Positions 50,839 through 60,721 of a stretch of DNA of 64,000 nt are shown here, piece by piece; the first letter of the stretch is position 1, and each line of letters opens with the position of its first letter. This DNA is from Enterococcus asini ATCC 700915 (GTDB lineage: Bacteria > Bacillota > Bacilli > Lactobacillales > Enterococcaceae), in contig NZ_ASVU01000002.1 in assembly GCF_000407365.1 (NCBI RefSeq), forward strand, positions 1-64,000, given 5' to 3'. The position numbers and the translations under genes were made by a program. The notes under the pieces are model-generated. The model was given only the letters and a program-made list of their open reading frames with translations, was not told where the DNA came from and did not search any database.

Positions 50839-51072
50839 TGCCAAGATTTTGATAGCCAAATAGTAGAAATCTGTTAATTGGATGAGATCACGCGAGGGTA
50901 TCTCTAGAATTTTAAGCGAGTATTTTCTAGAATCTAAACAAAATTCTTTTAATAAAAGGGAATCAACACACATAAATTATTCATCTATCTCATTGTATTT
51001 TCATGTTCTCCGAATTCATGCTATACTTTTAACTAACAGGGATGAATTGCTCGGAGTTGCAAAAAGATAAAA
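50839..51072. other. AT-rich region upstream of the ilv promoter
   Basis: No credible gene. It contains a 12-bp inverted repeat with a bulge, CTCCGAATTCAT (51008-51019) and ATGAATTGCTCGGAG (51042-51056), flanking TATACT (51021-51026). It could be an operator or part of an upstream transcript. Confidence 0.45.
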
Positions 51073-51087
51073 AAAATTCAGAAAATT
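51073..51087 (+). promoter_or_regulatory. CodY-like box upstream of the ilv operon
   Basis: AAAATTCAGAAAATT matches AATTTTCWGAAAATT at 13 of 15 positions and ends two bases before the -35 element, so bound CodY would hinder polymerase when branched-chain amino acids are plentiful. Confidence 0.7.
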
Positions 51088-51089
51088 TG

Positions 51090-51118
51090 TTGACTTTCAC
51101 TTTGAATAAAGATATAGT
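51090..51118 (+). promoter_or_regulatory. Promoter of the ilv operon
   Basis: TTGACT (51090-51095) and TATAGT (51113-51118), 17-bp spacer. Transcription would start near 51125, about 40 nt before the leader peptide. Confidence 0.85.
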
Positions 51119-51166
51119 AAAAAAAACATTCGAATCGGATGAATCTTGACGAGAGGGGCGATTGAC

Positions 51167-51226
51167 ATGCATACATTCCAAAAACAGCAAGAAATCGTCA
51201 TTTTAGTCATTTACCAGAGGACTTGA
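51167..51226 (+). CDS. ilv operon leader peptide
   Basis: A 19-codon reading frame, MHTFQKQQEIVILVIYQRT, ending in TGA. AGAGGGG (51152-51157) nine bases before the ATG is a good ribosome site. Codons 10-15 are Ile-Val-Ile-Leu-Val-Ile, exactly the amino acids made or related to the downstream operon. A hairpin (about 51218-51255) overlaps its last codons, and an antiterminator/terminator pair follows. It is read here as a ribosome-stalling leader that senses charged tRNA-Ile, tRNA-Val and tRNA-Leu. Confidence 0.85.
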   Translation: MHTFQKQQEIVILVIYQRT

Positions 51227-51315
51227 AACGAGGGCAACCTGATCGTTCGAGTCCTGTTTGCGTTACGAATGGGATTCTGGCAAGCATCCCATTTTCATTC
51301 ATGGGATGCTTTTTT
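51218..51315 (+). terminator. Attenuator of the ilv operon
   Basis: Three helices are visible. AGGACTTGAAACGA pairs with TCGTTCGAGTCCT (51218-51231 with 51243-51255). AATGGGAT (51268-51275) can pair with ATCCCATT (51286-51293) as antiterminator. The terminator AAGCATCCCAT (51282-51292) with ATGGGATGCTT (51301-51311) shares that arm and ends in a T run to 51315. The last two are mutually exclusive. Confidence 0.85.
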
Positions 51316-51348
51316 CTATGCCAAAGAAGCCAAGGGGGAGTTAGATAG

Positions 51349-53031
51349 ATGCGAAGTGACCAGATTAAAAAGGGAATTGATGCGGCGCCGGCTCGGAGTT
51401 TGCTGTATGCCACCGGGCAAGTCAAAAACATCAAAGACATGAACAAACCATTCATCGCCATTTGTAATTCTTACATTGATATCGTACCGGGACACGTTCA
51501 TTTGCGGGAGTTGGCAGATGTGGCAAAAGAAGCGATTCGAGAGGCCGGGGGAATTCCTTTCGAGTTCAATACCATCGGCGTGGACGACGGGATTGCCATG
51601 GGCCATATCGGCATGCGCTATTCGCTACCTAGTCGCGAATTGATCGCCGATGCGGCGGAGACCGTGATCAATGCCCATTGGTTTGACGGGGTTTTGTATT
51701 TGCCAAACTGTGACAAAATCACACCGGGAATGATTATGGCGGCCATGCGCACCAATGTACCGGCAGCGTTCGTCTCAGGCGGCCCCATGAAAGCCGGAGT
51801 AGATCCACGGGGGCATCAAACCACCTTGTCTTCCATGTTTGAAGCGGTGGGAGCTTACAAAGAGGGCCAGATGACCCAAGAAGACTTCCAATTTATGGAG
51901 GAAAATGCTTGTCCGACTTGTGGTTCTTGTGCGGGGATGTTCACCGCAAATTCTATGAACTGTCTATTAGAAGTCTTAGGCTTAGCATTACCGGGAAATG
52001 GTACGGTTTTAGCGGTTTCTGAAGAGCGGCGAGACTTGGTGCGCCAAACGGCCAAACATTTAATGGAGCTTGTGAAAAAAGACATTAAACCCCGAGACAT
52101 CGTGACAAAGGAGGCCATTGATGATGCGTTTGCACTAGACATGGCCATGGGAGGATCCACCAATACAGTATTGCACACCTTGGCGATTGCGAATGAAGCA
52201 GAGATCGACTATCAGTTGGAAGAGGTCAATGAAATTGCCAAACGAGTACCGTACTTGTCGAAAATCGCACCTTCTTCGGCTTACTCCATGCACGATGTTC
52301 ATGAAGCCGGTGGAGTTTCCGCGATTATCCATGAGTTGGTGGACATCGAAGGGGCAATTCACCCGGACCGGATTACCGTTACAGGCAAAACACTGCGAGA
52401 GAATGTTCAAGATGCGAAAATTATGAATCCTGAAGTCATTCATCCAAAAGAAACTCCTTATAGTCCGGTGGGGGGCTTGTCCATTTTGTATGGGAATATC
52501 GCTCCTGAAGGTGGCGTCATCAAAGTCGGTGGCGTGGATCCTAGCGTTACTACTTTTACCGGGAAAGCCATTTGTTTTGATTCTCATGATGAAGCGGTGG
52601 CGGCAATTGACGATCACCGGGTGCGGGCAGGGCACGTGGTGGTCATTCGCTACGAAGGACCAAAAGGCGGACCGGGGATGCCGGAAATGCTGGCGCCGAC
52701 TTCGAGTATTGTGGGACGAGGCTTAGGTAAAGACGTGGCGTTGATTACGGATGGGCGCTTTTCTGGGGCCACTCGGGGCATCGCCATCGGCCATATTTCA
52801 CCGGAAGCAGCGGCGGGCGGTCCTTTGGCGCTAGTCCAAGATGGGGATGAAATAACCATTGACTTAAATCAACGGACATTGAATGTGAACTTGACGCAAG
52901 AAGAGCTGACTCGTCGGCAAGAACAGTTACCGAAATTCCAGATGAAGGTCAAAAGTGGCTGGTTAGCCCGTTATTCGGCATTGGTGACTTCGGCCCATAC
53001 TGGGGGAATCATGCGCTTGCCGCAAGAGTAA
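51349..53031 (+). CDS. ilvD: Dihydroxy-acid dehydratase
   Basis: A 560-residue iron-sulfur enzyme that dehydrates dihydroxy acids to 2-keto acids, the third common step to isoleucine and valine. Cluster ligands lie in [11 protein letters not shown] near 122 and [19 protein letters not shown] near 185-203; the C-terminal [10 protein letters not shown] holds the catalytic Ser. AGGGGGAG precedes the ATG, 33 bp after the attenuator. First structural gene of the ilv operon. Confidence 0.97.
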   Translation: MRSDQIKKGIDAAPARSLLYATGQVKNIKDMNKPFIAICNSYIDIVPGHVHLRELADVAKEAIREAGGIPFEFNTIGVDDGIAMGHIGMRYSLPSRELIADAAETVINAHWFDGVLYLPNCDKITPGMIMAAMRTNVPAAFVSGGPMKAGVDPRGHQTTLSSMFEAVGAYKEGQMTQEDFQFMEENACPTCGSCAGMFTANSMNCLLEVLGLALPGNGTVLAVSEERRDLVRQTAKHLMELVKKDIKPRDIVTKEAIDDAFALDMAMGGSTNTVLHTLAIANEAEIDYQLEEVNEIAKRVPYLSKIAPSSAYSMHDVHEAGGVSAIIHELVDIEGAIHPDRITVTGKTLRENVQDAKIMNPEVIHPKETPYSPVGGLSILYGNIAPEGGVIKVGGVDPSVTTFTGKAICFDSHDEAVAAIDDHRVRAGHVVVIRYEGPKGGPGMPEMLAPTSSIVGRGLGKDVALITDGRFSGATRGIAIGHISPEAAAGGPLALVQDGDEITIDLNQRTLNVNLTQEELTRRQEQLPKFQMKVKSGWLARYSALVTSAHTGGIMRLPQE

Positions 53032-53073
53032 GAAAAAAAGGTTTAACAGGTTGGTTTTAAAAGGAGGGGGCTT

Positions 53074-54774
53074 ATGGCCATTTTGCGGGAAACAAAACAA
53101 GAGCAGCTTTCGGGAGCGGAGCTATTATTGAAAGGATTAAAGGAGCAAGAAGTCGAGCTTATTTTCGGCTATCCTGGCGGAGCGGTCTTGCCCTTGTACG
53201 ATGCTTTATATGATGCAGAAATACCAAACATTTTGACTCGCCATGAGCAAGGGGCGGTTCATGCGGCTCAAGGCTATGCCAAGGCTACGGGCAAACCAGG
53301 TGTGGTAGTGGTTACCAGTGGCCCGGGGGCGACCAACGCGGTTACAGGAATTGCCGATGCGAACTCTGACTCTGTTCCGTTAGTCGTCTTTACAGGCCAG
53401 GTTACCACGGATGGCATCGGCAAAGACGCCTTTCAAGAAGCGGATATCTTAGGCATTACCGTACCGATTACGAAAAACAGTTACCAAGTGCGAGATGTGA
53501 ATGAATTACCCCGAATCATTCAAGAGGCGTTTCACATTGCCATGACCGGGCGCCCGGGACCAGTAGTCATCGACTTACCAAAGGATATGACGATTTGTGA
53601 AGGCGGCTGCCAGACTCCTGATTTGCACATTCCGAGCTATCAGCCCAATACGACGCCTTCTATTTTACAAGTTCAGAAGTTGTTAAAGGTCTTGGGGGAA
53701 AGTCGCAAGCCGGTGCTCTTAATCGGTGGGGGAGTGATTAGTGCTGAGGCAGAACAGGAAGCATTGGCCTTTGCGGAGCGTTATGAGATTCCAGTGGTAA
53801 GCACGTTGTTGGGCTTGGGCGTTGTGCCTACCAGCCATCCGCTGTTTCTTGGTATGGGCGGCATGCACGGTTCCTATAGTGCCAATCTAGCACTGATGGA
53901 ATGTGATCTTTTGATTAGCTTAGGCGCGCGCTTTGACGATCGGCTGGCGACATCCCCAAGTGACTTTGCCCAACAAGCCATCGTGGCTCATGTGGATATT
54001 GATCCCGCCGAAATCGGGAAAATCATCCAGACGGACATTCCCATTGTGGCAGACGCTAAAGAATGCTTGGTGAAACTCTTGGAATTGCCGGGAGAAAAGC
54101 CAAATAGTCAAGAGTGGCTCGCCTTGTGTCAAGAACGAAAAGTCAGTAAGCCTTTCACCTATGATCGGGAGCAAGAAGCAGAGATTAAACCGCAAAAAGT
54201 CATTGAAATCGTAGGCGAGTTGACCAAAGGGGAAGCCATTGTGGTTACCGATGTTGGTCAGCATCAAATGTGGGCCGCCCAGTTTTATCCTTTCCAATTT
54301 GCCAAGCAACTGATTACCTCTGGGGGACTAGGCACTATGGGATATGGGATTCCCGCTGCAATTGGCGCGAAATTCGGTCAACCGGATAAAGAAGTCGTGG
54401 TTTTTGTGGGGGATGGTGGCTTCCAGATGACCAATCAGGAATTGGCCATTTTAAATGAAAACAATTTGGACATTAAGTTTATCCTACTGAACAATAGCTC
54501 CTTAGGCATGGTACGCCAGTGGCAAGAAGCTTTTTACAATGAACGCCGCTCCAAGTCGGTCTTTTCCAGTCAGCCAGACTTTATCAAATTGGCGGAAGCT
54601 TACGGCATTGCCGGGGTTAGGATCACGGACCCAACCAAACTTTCAGAGCAGTTGACGAAAGCCTTTGAACAAAAAGGACCCGTGGTAATCGAGGTGGTAA
54701 CGTCCACGACGGAACACGTTTTGCCCATGGTACCGCCGGGGCAAGCCAATGATCGCATGATAGGGGTGGACTAG
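53074..54774 (+). CDS. ilvB: Acetolactate synthase large subunit
   Basis: A 566-residue thiamine-diphosphate enzyme that joins two pyruvates, or pyruvate with 2-ketobutyrate. The catalytic Glu is in RHEQGAVHAAQGYAKATG near 57, the FAD-binding region lies at about 190-330, and the ThDP motif begins GDGGFQMTNQELAILNENN near 450. It is the anabolic, FAD-containing type because a regulatory subunit gene follows directly. AAAAGGAGGGGG precedes the ATG. Confidence 0.96.
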   Translation: MAILRETKQEQLSGAELLLKGLKEQEVELIFGYPGGAVLPLYDALYDAEIPNILTRHEQGAVHAAQGYAKATGKPGVVVVTSGPGATNAVTGIADANSDSVPLVVFTGQVTTDGIGKDAFQEADILGITVPITKNSYQVRDVNELPRIIQEAFHIAMTGRPGPVVIDLPKDMTICEGGCQTPDLHIPSYQPNTTPSILQVQKLLKVLGESRKPVLLIGGGVISAEAEQEALAFAERYEIPVVSTLLGLGVVPTSHPLFLGMGGMHGSYSANLALMECDLLISLGARFDDRLATSPSDFAQQAIVAHVDIDPAEIGKIIQTDIPIVADAKECLVKLLELPGEKPNSQEWLALCQERKVSKPFTYDREQEAEIKPQKVIEIVGELTKGEAIVVTDVGQHQMWAAQFYPFQFAKQLITSGGLGTMGYGIPAAIGAKFGQPDKEVVVFVGDGGFQMTNQELAILNENNLDIKFILLNNSSLGMVRQWQEAFYNERRSKSVFSSQPDFIKLAEAYGIAGVRITDPTKLSEQLTKAFEQKGPVVIEVVTSTTEHVLPMVPPGQANDRMIGVD

Positions 54775-55251
54775 ATGAAGCGAATGATTTCCATGGTAGT
54801 CAAAGACCATGTAGGGGTTTTAAGTCGCATTACGGCAGTCTTAAATCGCCGACAGGTTAATATCGATAGCATTTCGGTAGGGCCGACCGAGACGCCGGGA
54901 TTGTCTCGCATGACCATCATGATCAATGCGGAAACCTTACCGGAAGTGGAGCAGGTCACCAAGCAATTAAACAAACAAGTCTCGGTTTTAAAGGTACGGG
55001 ACATTACCACAGAACCCCACTTAGAACGGGAATTAGCGCTGGTAAAGGTCAACGCACCAGTGGCGATTCGCTCGGAAATCAAAGCGGTAATTGATCCATT
55101 TCGTGCGGATATCGTGGATGTGGGACTGAAAAATATCGTGATTCAAGTGGCAGGCACCCAAGACAAAATCGATGCTTGCATTGAAATGTTAAAACCTTAT
55201 GGCATCAAGCAATTGAGCCGCACCGGTGTTACCGGATTTACTCGTGGTTAA
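54775..55251 (+). CDS. ilvH: Acetolactate synthase regulatory small subunit
   Basis: A 158-residue subunit with an N-terminal ACT domain (MISMVVKDHVGVLSRITAVLN, then the segment IDSISVGPTETPG) and a C-terminal domain that stimulates the large subunit. ACT binding of valine gives feedback inhibition. Its ATG is directly after the ilvB stop, without a gap. Called ilvH or ilvN in different species. Confidence 0.95.
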   Translation: MKRMISMVVKDHVGVLSRITAVLNRRQVNIDSISVGPTETPGLSRMTIMINAETLPEVEQVTKQLNKQVSVLKVRDITTEPHLERELALVKVNAPVAIRSEIKAVIDPFRADIVDVGLKNIVIQVAGTQDKIDACIEMLKPYGIKQLSRTGVTGFTRG

Positions 55252-56301
<1,050 letters not shown>

Positions 56302-56322
56302 GGGAGAAAAGGGGGAGTTTTT

Positions 56323-57579
56323 GTGGCATTAATCACCGATGTCGAGGTCCGGCAGGCTTACCAAACTTTGAAACACGCTGTGAGTCATACACCGTTGCAG
56401 TACGATCGTTCGCTGTCGGAGAAGTACGGCGCGACGATTTTGCTGAAGCGAGAAGACTTGCAAAAAGTTCGCTCCTTTAAATTACGGGGAGCTTATTACG
56501 CGATTCATCAGCTAAGCCAGAAACAGTTAGCCAATGGCGTAGTCTGCGCTAGTGCCGGCAATCATGCCCAAGGCGTAGCGTATACCTGTCAGGAGCTAGA
56601 CACCAAAGCGGTGATTTTCATGCCTACGACGACTCCCCAACAAAAAATTGCGCAAGTGCGGTTTTTCGGCGGAAACAAAGTGGACATTCAACTGGTGGGA
56701 GATACCTTTGACCGTTCCGCCCAAGCCGCAAAAGAGTATGCCCACAAGCAGCAAATGACCTTTATCGATCCGTTTAACGACGCCCAAATCATCGCCGGTC
56801 AAGGAACCTTGGCCTTGGAGATGATGGCGGATGCGGCAGCGGAAGGCTATCAAGCGGACTATGTGTTGGCGGCCATTGGGGGTGGCGGCTTGATCAGCGG
56901 TTTGGGAGCCTATGTGAAAAACACCAGTCCGGCTACTAAAGTGATTGGCGTAGAGCCTTTGGGGGCAACATCCATGCAAGTGGCTTTTGACAACCAAGGT
57001 CCTAAAGCCTTGGCTAAAGTCGATAAATTCGTAGACGGTGCGGCGGTGGAAGAAGTGGGGGCTTTGACCTATGCGCACGCTACAGCTTACGTGGATGAGC
57101 TAGTCGCCGTGGATGAAGGCTTGGTGTGCTCCACGATTTTGGATCTTTATAGCAAGCAAGCTATTGTTTGTGAACCGGCGGGGGCTTTGAGTGTGGCAGC
57201 TTTGGACTTGTTGCAAGAAGAGATTCGGGGGAAGACGGTCATCTGCGTGATTTCTGGTGGTAATAATGACATCAACCGCATGGGAGAGATTGAGGAGCGG
57301 TCCTTAGTCTATGAGGGATTGAAGCATTATTTTGTGGTGAATTTCCCACAACGCCCAGGAGCGTTAAAAGAATTCGTGTCGGAAGTGTTAGGCACAGATG
57401 ACGATATCACCAGGTTTGAGTATACGAAGAAGATCAATCGGGGGACGGGTCCTGTTGTAATCGGGATTCTATTGAAAGAACCAGAAGCATTGACGCAATT
57501 ATTGGCCAATTTGGCTAAGTTCGATCCGGAGTATATCAATCTTAGAGACAATGCCTCCTTGTACACACTGCTAGTGTAA
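56323..57579 (+). CDS. ilvA: Threonine deaminase
   Basis: A 418-residue PLP enzyme that converts threonine to 2-ketobutyrate, the entry to isoleucine. The PLP Lys is in SFKLRGAYYAI near 53; the phosphate-binding glycine loop is GGGGLISG near 188. A single C-terminal ACT-like regulatory domain (about 330-418; YFVVNFPQRPGALKEFV) implies feedback control. GTG start behind GGGGGAG. Last gene of the operon, so the operon makes isoleucine as well as valine. Confidence 0.95.
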   Translation: MALITDVEVRQAYQTLKHAVSHTPLQYDRSLSEKYGATILLKREDLQKVRSFKLRGAYYAIHQLSQKQLANGVVCASAGNHAQGVAYTCQELDTKAVIFMPTTTPQQKIAQVRFFGGNKVDIQLVGDTFDRSAQAAKEYAHKQQMTFIDPFNDAQIIAGQGTLALEMMADAAAEGYQADYVLAAIGGGGLISGLGAYVKNTSPATKVIGVEPLGATSMQVAFDNQGPKALAKVDKFVDGAAVEEVGALTYAHATAYVDELVAVDEGLVCSTILDLYSKQAIVCEPAGALSVAALDLLQEEIRGKTVICVISGGNNDINRMGEIEERSLVYEGLKHYFVVNFPQRPGALKEFVSEVLGTDDDITRFEYTKKINRGTGPVVIGILLKEPEALTQLLANLAKFDPEYINLRDNASLYTLLV

Positions 57580-57621
57580 AAAGTGGAGACGGCCATTTTA
57601 GGGATAAGACATGCAAATAGC

Positions 57622-57670
57622 AGACGATTTTTGAAAAAAGGGCAGCCTTTCTTCAAAAATCGTCTTTTTT
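57622..57670 (+). terminator. Terminator of the ilv operon
   Basis: Perfect 14-bp stem AGACGATTTTTGAA / TTCAAAAATCGTCT with partial inner pairing and a T run. Confidence 0.92.
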
Positions 57671-57732
57671 CATTTTTTCCGTAAAAAAATCAGATAATTG
57701 GTTGATTTTCCGGGGAAAGTAAGGATATTCTT

Positions 57733-57760
57733 TTGGTTTCTTAAAGAATAGTGATAAAAT
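57733..57760 (+). promoter_or_regulatory. Promoter of the AroB-like gene
   Basis: TTGGTT (57733-57738) and TAAAAT (57755-57760), 16-bp spacer, 20 bp before the start codon. Confidence 0.65.
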
Positions 57761-57779
57761 TAAAGAAGGAGGGATGACC

Positions 57780-58823
57780 ATGGAATTGGTGTATCGGCAG
57801 GACCACAAGCAGTCCTTGGTGACTTTTGGGGAACCATTAAACAAAGCCGTACCTAAAGATTTTGGAGCAGGTCGCCACGTGATCATCTTAACCAATCAGA
57901 AATATTACGACCGTTCCTTTGAGAAGATTACCCAACTTTTCCAGCACAGTTTGGATATCGACTGGTACATCTGTCGTAATCAGCTTTACAGCAATAATAT
58001 GCAGGAATTCCAAGATATTTTGGCCTTTCTTGAGCGTTTTCCCCGTAATCAAAAGTATCTTTTTTGCAGTTATGGCAATGAGGGTGTCACCGCTTTGACG
58101 GGATTTTTGGATCAAGTCTCCCTTTTTGACAGCAGCTACTGCTGTTTGAGCGTCTCCTTGCGTTCTTTGATGAAGGCTTTGGTTGCTCGTCAGGAAATTG
58201 TTGCAAGAGACGGGCGGGGCGTCTTACAAGTAGCCAATTTGCCCGCTGCGATCTTCTTTGACCAAACATTGACCGCAGCCCAAGGAGATGGCAAATTAGT
58301 GGACTTTTTACTGCTGATTCGCTGTGGGTTAGTTTGCGACCAAAGTTTCTTACAAGGACTTTTTCAAAACTTTCCGGAAGCCCAGCAAGTATTCAGTCGC
58401 TCCTTTGTGAGTCTGGTGCCTCAGTTAGCAAGCTTTTACCAAGAATACCAAGAATCAATCGAAAGCTACGGCAAGTTGTTTGAGTTGGCTTTTTATGAGA
58501 CGGCCCAAGGACACCTTCTGTCGGCGAATATGAAACGGTTTTGGGGTATTTTGTTTCACCTTTTGTGGAATCACCAGAGTGTGCCCTTGGATTTGGACAT
58601 GGTGAAGTTTTGTCGTTGGTTGCAAAGGGTGGGACTGCCACTGACATTGCCCAAAGACTTCTCTTTTACCGAATACGGGATTGCCGTACTCAAGGTGGCG
58701 AAAGACTTGCCACCAGCGGAAATTTATCATAAGATTGGCCAGTTGAGGGAAACACGCTACCCGACAAATGAGGAGCTCGTGAATCTGACTGACACATATC
58801 ACGAAATAATGGAGCGGATTTGA
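57780..58823 (+). CDS. AroB-fold protein lacking dehydroquinate synthase catalytic residues
   Basis: A 347-residue protein that can be threaded onto 3-dehydroquinate synthase: residues 98-110 (SYGNEGVTALTGF) occupy the place of the NAD-binding GGGVVGDLAGF, 122-160 that of the PTTLL...GKN region, and 176-190 (FLLLIRCGLVCDQSF) that of FAEVIKHALIGDPEF. The metal-binding Glu of AEVIK is replaced by Leu, the neighbouring Lys by Arg, and the FGHTxGHA metal site is absent. It is therefore probably a non-catalytic relative. ATG 57780 fits GGAGGG. It is followed by the TPR and ypiB genes. Confidence 0.6.
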   Translation: MELVYRQDHKQSLVTFGEPLNKAVPKDFGAGRHVIILTNQKYYDRSFEKITQLFQHSLDIDWYICRNQLYSNNMQEFQDILAFLERFPRNQKYLFCSYGNEGVTALTGFLDQVSLFDSSYCCLSVSLRSLMKALVARQEIVARDGRGVLQVANLPAAIFFDQTLTAAQGDGKLVDFLLLIRCGLVCDQSFLQGLFQNFPEAQQVFSRSFVSLVPQLASFYQEYQESIESYGKLFELAFYETAQGHLLSANMKRFWGILFHLLWNHQSVPLDLDMVKFCRWLQRVGLPLTLPKDFSFTEYGIAVLKVAKDLPPAEIYHKIGQLRETRYPTNEELVNLTDTYHEIMERI

Positions 58824-58825
58824 TC

Positions 58826-60082
58826 ATGAATAATTCTTATAGTATCCAAATGTTAACAGCCTTAGAAAAGGAAGATTTACCGGGAGCACAAGTGGCTTTG
58901 CAAGAAGCGCTAGCCCACGATGATGACGATGTCTTGTTTCAATTAGGCGATCAATTAGTACAAATCGGCTTTTTAGAAGAAGCCAAAGAAGTCTTTGCAA
59001 AACTTTTGACTCGCTATCCCGGCAATGAAGAGGTCTTACTGGCTTTGGCAGAAATTGCCGTGGAAGACGACCAAATCGACGAAGCCTTTAACTATCTTGA
59101 AGGGGTTCAAAAAGACAGTGATTACTATCCCCAAGCCTTGTTGCTGTCGGCGGATTTGTATCAAATGTTGGGCATCCCGGAAGTCAGTGAAGCGAAGTTG
59201 GAAGAAGCAGCAAAAATCTTGCCAGATGAACCACTGATTCAGTTCGCTTTAGCAGAATTGTATTCTTCTACCGATCGTTTTGCCGATGCGGCGACGATTT
59301 ATCAGATTTTATTGAACTCGGAGATTACGGAAGTCGGGGGCATTTCATTAGAAGAGCGCTTGGGCATGGCTTTGAGCATGGAAGGCAAGTTTGAAGATTC
59401 TTTGCCCCATTTGGAAACGGCCTTAAAAGACAACGAGAGCGATGAGCTTTTGTTTCACACGGCATTCGTCTACTTGCAATTAAAAGAAAACCAACAAGCA
59501 ATTTTTTACTTGCAAAAACTTCGGGCGTTAAATCCTCACTACCAATCCACGTATCTGTACTTGGCCCAAGCCTTGCAAGAAGACGAACAGTTGGAGGAAG
59601 CCCAGGAAGTGATTGAAGAGGGCATCCATGAAAATCCCTATCAAGTTGATTTTTATCAATTTGCTTCGGAAAATGTCTACCGCTTAAAAGATGCAAAAAA
59701 AGCGGAAGAATACTTGCAACAAGCCTTGGAAACCGGGGAAAAACTAGATGAAACCCTCTTTATGCTCAGCAATCTTTACTTGAAAGAAGGCCAGTATGAA
59801 GACGTGGTTACCACGGTGGAACAGATGGAAAACCCAGACGATGCCTTTGCCCAATGGAATTTGGCCAATGCCTATAACCAGTTGGAAGAATTTGACGAAG
59901 CGGCAGTACACTATGAAAAAGCGGCTATCGAGTTGGATCATGAGCCAGAGTTCATGAAGGAATACGGGATTTTCTTGCGAGATGAAGGACGCTTGCAAGA
60001 AGCCTTGACCTTGTTGCAACATTATTTAGCCCATGAACCGGGGGATCTGGAGGTACAATCCATCATCGATGCCCTACTATAA
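58826..60082 (+). CDS. Tetratricopeptide repeat protein (YpiA family)
   Basis: A 418-residue soluble protein made almost wholly of TPR-type helix pairs (for example LEEAKEVFAKLLTRYPGNEE and FDEAAVHYEKAAIELDHEPE), with about ten repeats and an acidic surface. It matches B. subtilis YpiA, located before YpiB; TPR arrays bind proteins, but the partner is unknown. The stop of the AroB-like gene is two bases before its ATG, so they are co-expressed. A TTG two codons upstream is a less likely start. Confidence 0.87.
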   Translation: MNNSYSIQMLTALEKEDLPGAQVALQEALAHDDDDVLFQLGDQLVQIGFLEEAKEVFAKLLTRYPGNEEVLLALAEIAVEDDQIDEAFNYLEGVQKDSDYYPQALLLSADLYQMLGIPEVSEAKLEEAAKILPDEPLIQFALAELYSSTDRFADAATIYQILLNSEITEVGGISLEERLGMALSMEGKFEDSLPHLETALKDNESDELLFHTAFVYLQLKENQQAIFYLQKLRALNPHYQSTYLYLAQALQEDEQLEEAQEVIEEGIHENPYQVDFYQFASENVYRLKDAKKAEEYLQQALETGEKLDETLFMLSNLYLKEGQYEDVVTTVEQMENPDDAFAQWNLANAYNQLEEFDEAAVHYEKAAIELDHEPEFMKEYGIFLRDEGRLQEALTLLQHYLAHEPGDLEVQSIIDALL

Positions 60083-60106
60083 GCAAAGAAAGGACAGGTG
60101 AGTAGG

Positions 60107-60667
60107 ATGGAAGTGGACGTACGGGAAAAGAAACGCTTTTTGGATTGGCTGATTCAAAATGTGACGTTTCAAAGACGAGAAGTCTCTTGGATCTTGAATT
60201 ACTTGGCAAATCACGAAGCCATTTTGGCCAATGTGCGGTTTGTGGAGCACGCGGAATCAACGGAACGAGGCATCGTGATTCGGGATCTTTCCGTGGCAGG
60301 AGAAGCTTTGACCTTGTTTTTAGAAGGCAAGAGTTTCACTGATAGCGATCAGATTTTCCACGAGATTCGGCTAAATTGGAAAGACCCTTTGTACTTGGAA
60401 TGTTTCTTTGCCAACTCGTGGGATCATCCCACCTACCTGTCGATTTTGGAAGACAATCCCTATCTGTCTTGGAATGAGTCGATTGACCCGACAATCTTAA
60501 CGGCAGTAAATGACTACTTGGCAGAAGAACAACGCCGGGCACGCATTACAGAGCTGTACCAAGAAATCGACGAGGCGTTAGAAAAAGGGGACAAAGAGAC
60601 CTTTTTACGCTTGTCCCAAGAGGTCAATGATGTGTTGCAAAAGCCAGAGAAAAAGCCAGTGGAATAA
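60107..60667 (+). CDS. YpiB (UPF0302) family protein
   Basis: A 186-residue protein of the UPF0302 family: N-terminal part with KKRFLDWLIQNVTFQRREVS and WILNYLANHEAILANVRFVE, and a C-terminal helical part with IDEALEKGDKETFLRLSQEV. Function is not established; B. subtilis YpiB lies after a TPR gene in the same way. A GTG at 60098 would add three residues but is too close to its ribosome site. Third gene of the operon with a strong terminator after it. Confidence 0.87.
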   Translation: MEVDVREKKRFLDWLIQNVTFQRREVSWILNYLANHEAILANVRFVEHAESTERGIVIRDLSVAGEALTLFLEGKSFTDSDQIFHEIRLNWKDPLYLECFFANSWDHPTYLSILEDNPYLSWNESIDPTILTAVNDYLAEEQRRARITELYQEIDEALEKGDKETFLRLSQEVNDVLQKPEKKPVE

Positions 60668-60717
60668 ATAAAAGAACCGCTCCTAACGAGATTTCGTTTC
60701 GGAGCGGTTCTTTTATT
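60667..60717. terminator. Bidirectional terminator after ypiB
   Basis: Perfect 17-bp inverted repeat AATAAAAGAACCGCTCC / GGAGCGGTTCTTTTATT; serves ypiB and the convergent YitT-family gene. Confidence 0.93.
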
Positions 60718-60721
60718 GGGC

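Noticed and set aside
50882-51070. 62-codon reading frame upstream of the ilv promoter
   Set aside because: No ribosome site, composition unlike the neighbours, and it runs through a repeat; treated as chance.
51120-51345. T-box riboswitch before ilvD
   Set aside because: The conserved antiterminator core (GGTGGNACCGCG type) and specifier-loop features are missing, and the leader is too short; a leader peptide explains the region better.
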